Source: JAJTHB01 sp033763775 (GTDB taxonomy: Bacteria; Pseudomonadota; Alphaproteobacteria; Rickettsiales; SXRF01). Taken from it: DNA of 64,000 nt. Under the pieces are notes generated by a model, which did not search any database, was not told where the DNA came from, and was given only the letters and a program-made list of their open reading frames with translations. Shown here one piece after another: positions 61,223 to 64,000 of the stretch; the first letter of the stretch is position 1, and each line of letters opens with the position of its first letter. A program made the position numbers and the translations under genes. The stretch covers positions 1 through 64,000 of the forward strand of contig JANRJW010000003.1 of assembly GCA_033763775.1 (NCBI GenBank), read 5' to 3'.

Positions 61223-61348
61223 ATGAAAGTTCTCAGCTCGCTCAAATCTGCCAAAAAACGTGACAAAGACTGCCGCGTCGTTCGTCGCAAAGGCCGCGTT
61301 TATGTGATTAATAAGAAAAACCCACGCTTTAAAGCGCGTCAGGGCTAA
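61223..61348 (+). CDS. rpmJ: 50S ribosomal protein L36, YkgO-type
   Basis: 41 residues from the ATG at 61223. KVLSSLKSAKKRDKDCRVVRRKGRVYVINKKNPRFKARQG is the zinc-free form: one Cys remains (DKDCRV) and the other three zinc-binding residues are absent. Such L36 copies are stand-alone genes. A terminator lies inside the opposing gene. Confidence 0.93.
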   Translation: MKVLSSLKSAKKRDKDCRVVRRKGRVYVINKKNPRFKARQG

Positions 61349-61351
61349 TTC

Positions 61352-61747
61352 TTACTCCACAAATACCCTGATTTCATGGCTAGAAACCGCCTTCGAGTTT
61401 TCGGAGGCGGTTTTAATGCGTTCTGCTGGCACACCAAGCTCCGCCATGGCGGCGGTAACTTCCTTCAATTGAGCAATCGCTTTGCTGGCAGGAACCGGTG
61501 TCACACCGCGGCGGCTGACCGGCACCACCGATACCACACGATACACCACACCGGGGCGCAGATTCTCAGCATTGGCAACAGCCTGCCGCAGCGGGCGGGC
61601 ATAGTGTACATGCTCCTGATTAAAGCGGATAAGCAGCAGTGGACGCTGATCCGCTGATGCCGCTGCCGGTGAAGCAGAGGCAGTAACCGGTGCCAAAGCG
61701 AGTAAAATAGATACAAGAACTGCAGAAATACGGGGCAGAGACGCCAT
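61352..61747 (-). CDS. Exported alphaproteobacterial protein of unknown function
   Basis: 131 residues with a signal peptide ending near VTASASP. A domain follows with LLLIRFNQEHVHYARPLRQAVANA, VVSVVPVSR, LKEVTAAMAELGVPAERIKT and a final EIRVFVE, which I recall from a family of short alphaproteobacterial proteins of unknown role. Its 3' end contains the rpmJ terminator on the other strand. Confidence 0.65.
   Translation of the reverse strand: MASLPRISAVLVSILLALAPVTASASPAAASADQRPLLLIRFNQEHVHYARPLRQAVANAENLRPGVVYRVVSVVPVSRRGVTPVPASKAIAQLKEVTAAMAELGVPAERIKTASENSKAVSSHEIRVFVE
61384..61414 (+). terminator. rpmJ terminator inside an opposing gene
   Basis: AAACCGCCT at 61384-61392 pairs with AGGCGGTTT at 61405-61413; three further inner pairs close a six-base loop, and T residues follow. 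It is 36 bases past the rpmJ stop, and lies in the coding part of the gene on the minus strand. Confidence 0.7.
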
Positions 61748-61946
61748 AACAAACTCCCAAATGAATAAGACTGAAATAAGCAGTAATGCAAGCGCGCGGG
61801 CGAGTCAATCCTGCGTCGCACAGGCTGCAAATAAAACCCTTGTATTTTGAGCCGCTATTGTTTAGTTTGCGCCTCCGTTGCTTAAAATGCGCAGCAGAAA
61901 AAACCGTTCTAAAGCTTACCACCAGAGCCGTAGAATGGTGCCATGT

Positions 61947-62023
61947 GGACCCGTAGCTCAGTTGGATAGAGCATTTGACTACGAATCAAAAGGTCGGGCG
62001 TTCGAGTCGCTCCGGGTCCGCCA
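61947..62023 (+). tRNA. tRNA-Arg(ACG)
   Basis: Acceptor GGACCCG/CGGGTCC, D arm TAGCTCAGTTGGATAGAGC, anticodon stem TTTGA/TCAAA with loop CTACGAA (anticodon ACG, to be edited to inosine), T loop GTTCGAGT and encoded CCA. Convergent with rarA, one base apart. Confidence 0.93.
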
Positions 62024-62024
62024 C

Positions 62025-62933
62025 CTACCCTTTCTTTTCCCTCAGTTTCTGCCAGTAATCGAGACGCTTGATAATCTCGCGCTCAAAACCGCGCTCATTA
62101 GGCTTATAAAATTGCTGGCGCGCCATGGTTTCTGGAAAATAATTCTGTCCGGAAAAGCCGTCTTCTTCATCGTGGTCATAAGCATAATCCGCGCCGTAAC
62201 CAAGCGCCTTCATCATCGTTGTTGGTGCGTTCAGAATATGTGCTGGCGGCATCAACGATCCGTGGCTGCGAGCGCTGCGCGCGGCAGCTTTTGCCGCAAC
62301 ATAAACCGCGTTGGATTTTGGGGCGGTTGCCAGATATACCACAGCCTGTGCGAGTGCCAGCTCTCCTTCCGGCGAGCCAAGAAACTCATACGCCTCTCTG
62401 GCGGCATTGGCCTGCATGAGCGCCTGCGGGTCGGCCATGCCAATATCCTCAGCCGCGAAGCGCACCAATCTGCGTGCAATATAAAGTGGGTTTTCGCCGC
62501 CTTCCAGCATCCGTGAAAACCAGTAAAGCGCCGCATCAACGTCGGATCCACGCAGTGATTTGTGCAGCGCGCTGATGAGGTTGTAATGCCCATCCTGCTT
62601 TTTATCATAGACCGGTGCACGCTTTTGCACATAAGCAGCCAGTTGCGCAGCATCCATCGCGTTGCCCTGATACGCCGCCACCAGCTCGCAAAAATTCAAA
62701 AGTGCGCGGCCATCGCCATCCGCCATTGCTATCAGCTGGAGCCGTGCTGGCTGCGTCAGTGGCAACGATTTGCCTAGCTTTGCTTCGGCGCGAATCATCA
62801 ATTGTTCGAGCGCTGGTTGCTCAAGGCGGCTCATCACCACCACCTGCATGCGTGAAAGCAGTGCGCTGTTAATTTCAAACGAGGGGTTTTCGGTGGTGGC
62901 GCCAATGAGCACGATGGTGCCATCCTCAACCAC
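62025..62933 (-). CDS. rarA: Replication-associated recombination protein A, C-terminal part
   Basis: 302 residues from a GTG, beginning VEDGTIVLIGATTENPSFEINSALLSR (sensor 1), then the RarA C-terminal domain with LISALHKSLRGSDVDAALYWFSRMLEGGENP and DIGMADPQA. It continues directly, in frame, from the N-terminal part: only QDVFLPV and the TAG at 62954-62952 lie between. One or the other half alone is not functional RarA. Confidence 0.85.
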   Translation of the reverse strand: MVEDGTIVLIGATTENPSFEINSALLSRMQVVVMSRLEQPALEQLMIRAEAKLGKSLPLTQPARLQLIAMADGDGRALLNFCELVAAYQGNAMDAAQLAAYVQKRAPVYDKKQDGHYNLISALHKSLRGSDVDAALYWFSRMLEGGENPLYIARRLVRFAAEDIGMADPQALMQANAAREAYEFLGSPEGELALAQAVVYLATAPKSNAVYVAAKAAARSARSHGSLMPPAHILNAPTTMMKALGYGADYAYDHDEEDGFSGQNYFPETMARQQFYKPNERGFEREIIKRLDYWQKLREKKG

Positions 62934-62951
62934 TGGCAGAAATACATCCTG

Positions 62952-63314
62952 CTAGGCGCGGTTGAAACGATGAATTTCATCCACAAACACCACCGTTTTT
63001 CTGCCATCCTTGGCACGTGTGCGAGCGCGTGCAAAAATCTCCTTCAGCTCTGCCGTGCCAGAGGCAACGGCCGATACCACATCCATCTCATAGCCACTCT
63101 GCTCTGCGATAATGCGGGCAAGCGTGGTTTTGCCGCAGCCGGGCGGCCCCCATAGCACCAGCGAGACAGGCCTGCGACTTGCAAGCATCTGCCTGAGCAT
63201 GTGCGATTGGCCAAGCAGCGCCTCCTGCCCCACCAGCTGGTCAAGCGAGGTTGGCCGCAGCTGCTCTGCCAGCGGCATGTCGCTCGTCGTGTTTTGTTCA
63301 AAAAGTGTTTTCAT
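62952..63314 (-). CDS. rarA: Replication-associated recombination protein A, N-terminal part
   Basis: 120 residues: RPTSLDQLVGQEALLG, Walker A GPPGCGKTT, and Walker B VVFVDEIHRFNRA, then TAG. In other RarA proteins, the Ala is followed by Gln-Gln-Asp; here the first Gln (CAG) is TAG. AAA+ protein acting at stalled forks. Split by an in-frame amber codon; nonsense mutation, readthrough or sequencing error. Confidence 0.85.
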   Translation of the reverse strand: MKTLFEQNTTSDMPLAEQLRPTSLDQLVGQEALLGQSHMLRQMLASRRPVSLVLWGPPGCGKTTLARIIAEQSGYEMDVVSAVASGTAELKEIFARARTRAKDGRKTVVFVDEIHRFNRA

Positions 63315-63360
63315 CCGCTGAAAGATTAGCTAAAGCTAGCATAGTAAACCAGAGAAAATC

Positions 63361-63888
63361 ATGATCACACCTCGCCTCATCACCTTAAGCCTTATTGTTC
63401 TTGTTGCAGCTTTCTCCAGATTGCTGCCGCATCCCGATAATGTCACGCCAATCGCCGCGCTGGCATTGTTTGCCGGCGTGTATCTGGAAAAAAAATGGCT
63501 GGCATTTGCGCTGCCTCTTTTGTCCATGCTCCTCAGCGATGCCATTCTTGGTTTTCACAGCAGCATGTGGGGGGTATATCTTGGCTTTGCGCTGATCACC
63601 TGCCTCGGCTTCCTGCTGAAAGAAAAAGCACGGATACTAACTGTTGCAGCAGCGGCGACTCTGGGCTCAGTCGTATTTTTTATCACCAGCAATTTTGCCG
63701 TCTGGCTGTCGGCCGGTCTTTATCCGCTGACAACGCAGGGGCTGGCGCAGTGCTTCGTCGCGGCTATTCCGTTTTATCAAAACACACTTTTGGGCGATCT
63801 CTTTTATACCGGCCTGCTTTTTGCTGGTTTTGCGCAAGCCGAGCAGCGCTTTGCATGGCTTCGCAGCTCGCCGCTTAAAACCGCCTGA
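63361..63888 (+). CDS. DUF6580-like membrane protein
   Basis: 175 residues with five or six membrane helices. The pattern SRLLPHPDNVTPIAALALFAGVY, PLLSMLLSDAILGFH, and FITSNFAVWLSAGLYPLTTQGLAQCFVAAIPFYQNTLLGDLFYT matches a family annotated as a putative transport (ECF-like S component) protein. Substrate unknown. Confidence 0.7.
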   Translation: MITPRLITLSLIVLVAAFSRLLPHPDNVTPIAALALFAGVYLEKKWLAFALPLLSMLLSDAILGFHSSMWGVYLGFALITCLGFLLKEKARILTVAAAATLGSVVFFITSNFAVWLSAGLYPLTTQGLAQCFVAAIPFYQNTLLGDLFYTGLLFAGFAQAEQRFAWLRSSPLKTA

Positions 63889-63891
63889 TGA

Positions 63892-64000
63892 TTACGCCCT
63901 GCTACTGCTGAACTGCAGCGCGCCAAGCAGCGACGACTGCAGGCTGCGCGCCTGAGCAATCACCGCAACCGCCGCATTCACCCGCACCGCAGACTGCGCA
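63892..64000 (-). CDS. 3' end of an unidentified gene (5' end outside window)
   Basis: Minus-strand frame open from the right edge to TAA at 63894-63892; 35 residues are visible (AVRVNAAVAVIAQARSLQ then SSLLGALQFSSS). Ser/Ala/Gln-rich and helical. Too short to name. Confidence 0.45.
   Translation of the reverse strand, partial: AQSAVRVNAAVAVIAQARSLQSSLLGALQFSSSRA

Noticed and set aside
15975..62954. Genome-wide reassignment of TAG to Gln
   Set aside because: TAG is used as the terminal stop of recA, purA and fliR in this window, so a full reassignment is excluded; only local readthrough or mutation remains.

Overview
The window is a stretch of an alphaproteobacterial chromosome. The evidence is a CckA-type hybrid kinase placed after the flagellar flhB and before recA and alaS, separate b and b' subunits with the ATP synthase F0 genes apart from F1, an rne / amidase / PBP1a / prfB block, hisZ next to purA, and ETF-QO beside a family-4 uracil-DNA glycosylase. 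Base composition is moderate. The cell should be motile (flagellar basal body and export genes) and has an ordinary Gram-negative envelope. I cannot fix the order from sequence alone.

Layout. 1-3361 is the end of an integrated phage-like element: a replisome-type protein with a DnaA domain I-like C-terminus, a DUF6362-type protein, a small protein and a large serine recombinase that reads into the 3' end of tRNA-Val(GAC). tRNA-Arg(UCU) follows, with a duplicated 3' end. 3663-7569 (minus strand) holds ogt, an orphan sulfate-binding protein, two small envelope proteins, then fliP, fliO, a FliT/FlgN-like protein, a free-standing FlhB C-domain and csrA. 7761-11067 (plus) holds flgB-flgC-fliE-fliQ-fliR-flhB. 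11144-13716 is cckA, split in two frames at a dnaX-like slippery run. Then come a secreted protein, a ceramidase-like protein, recA, a YciI-like protein, an AT-rich orphan, alaS, an internally deleted isocitrate dehydrogenase relative, psd-pssA and hisZ-purA.

24690-31147 is the main signalling region: a degenerate protein kinase with a membrane partner, then (behind a CtrA-type box) an alpha carbonic anhydrase lacking one zinc histidine, a soluble chemoreceptor-like protein, and a full partner-switching set (STAS antagonist, HATPase kinase, receiver, PP2C phosphatase) in which receiver and phosphatase are separated only by an in-frame TAG. 31148-34483 holds mnmA, an AbrB/Doc toxin-antitoxin pair under a 12-bp-periodic operator, and prfB with its +1 programmed frameshift. 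34605-37484 is a prepilin-like signal joined to an FG-GAP beta-propeller. 37602-49703 is envelope and RNA turnover (PBP1a, AmiC amidase, RNase E, BepA-like protease, DsbA, ispE, TPR protein). 49831-55218 holds a small conserved protein, ETF-QO, UDG, a lytic transglycosylase, rnhB and a DUF721 protein. 55310-58432 is a second DsbA-like protein and the F0 operon. 58496-61135 is an outer-membrane protein with a MshEN-glycosyltransferase that may be a c-di-GMP-controlled exopolysaccharide system. The end carries rpmJ2, tRNA-Arg(ACG), rarA broken by an in-frame TAG, a DUF6580-like membrane protein and the tail of an unidentified gene.

Three conserved genes are interrupted here (cckA by one base, receiver-PP2C and rarA by TAG), while prfB is interrupted in the normal, regulated way. 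The interruptions could be assembly errors, early decay, or recoding; each is reported separately.
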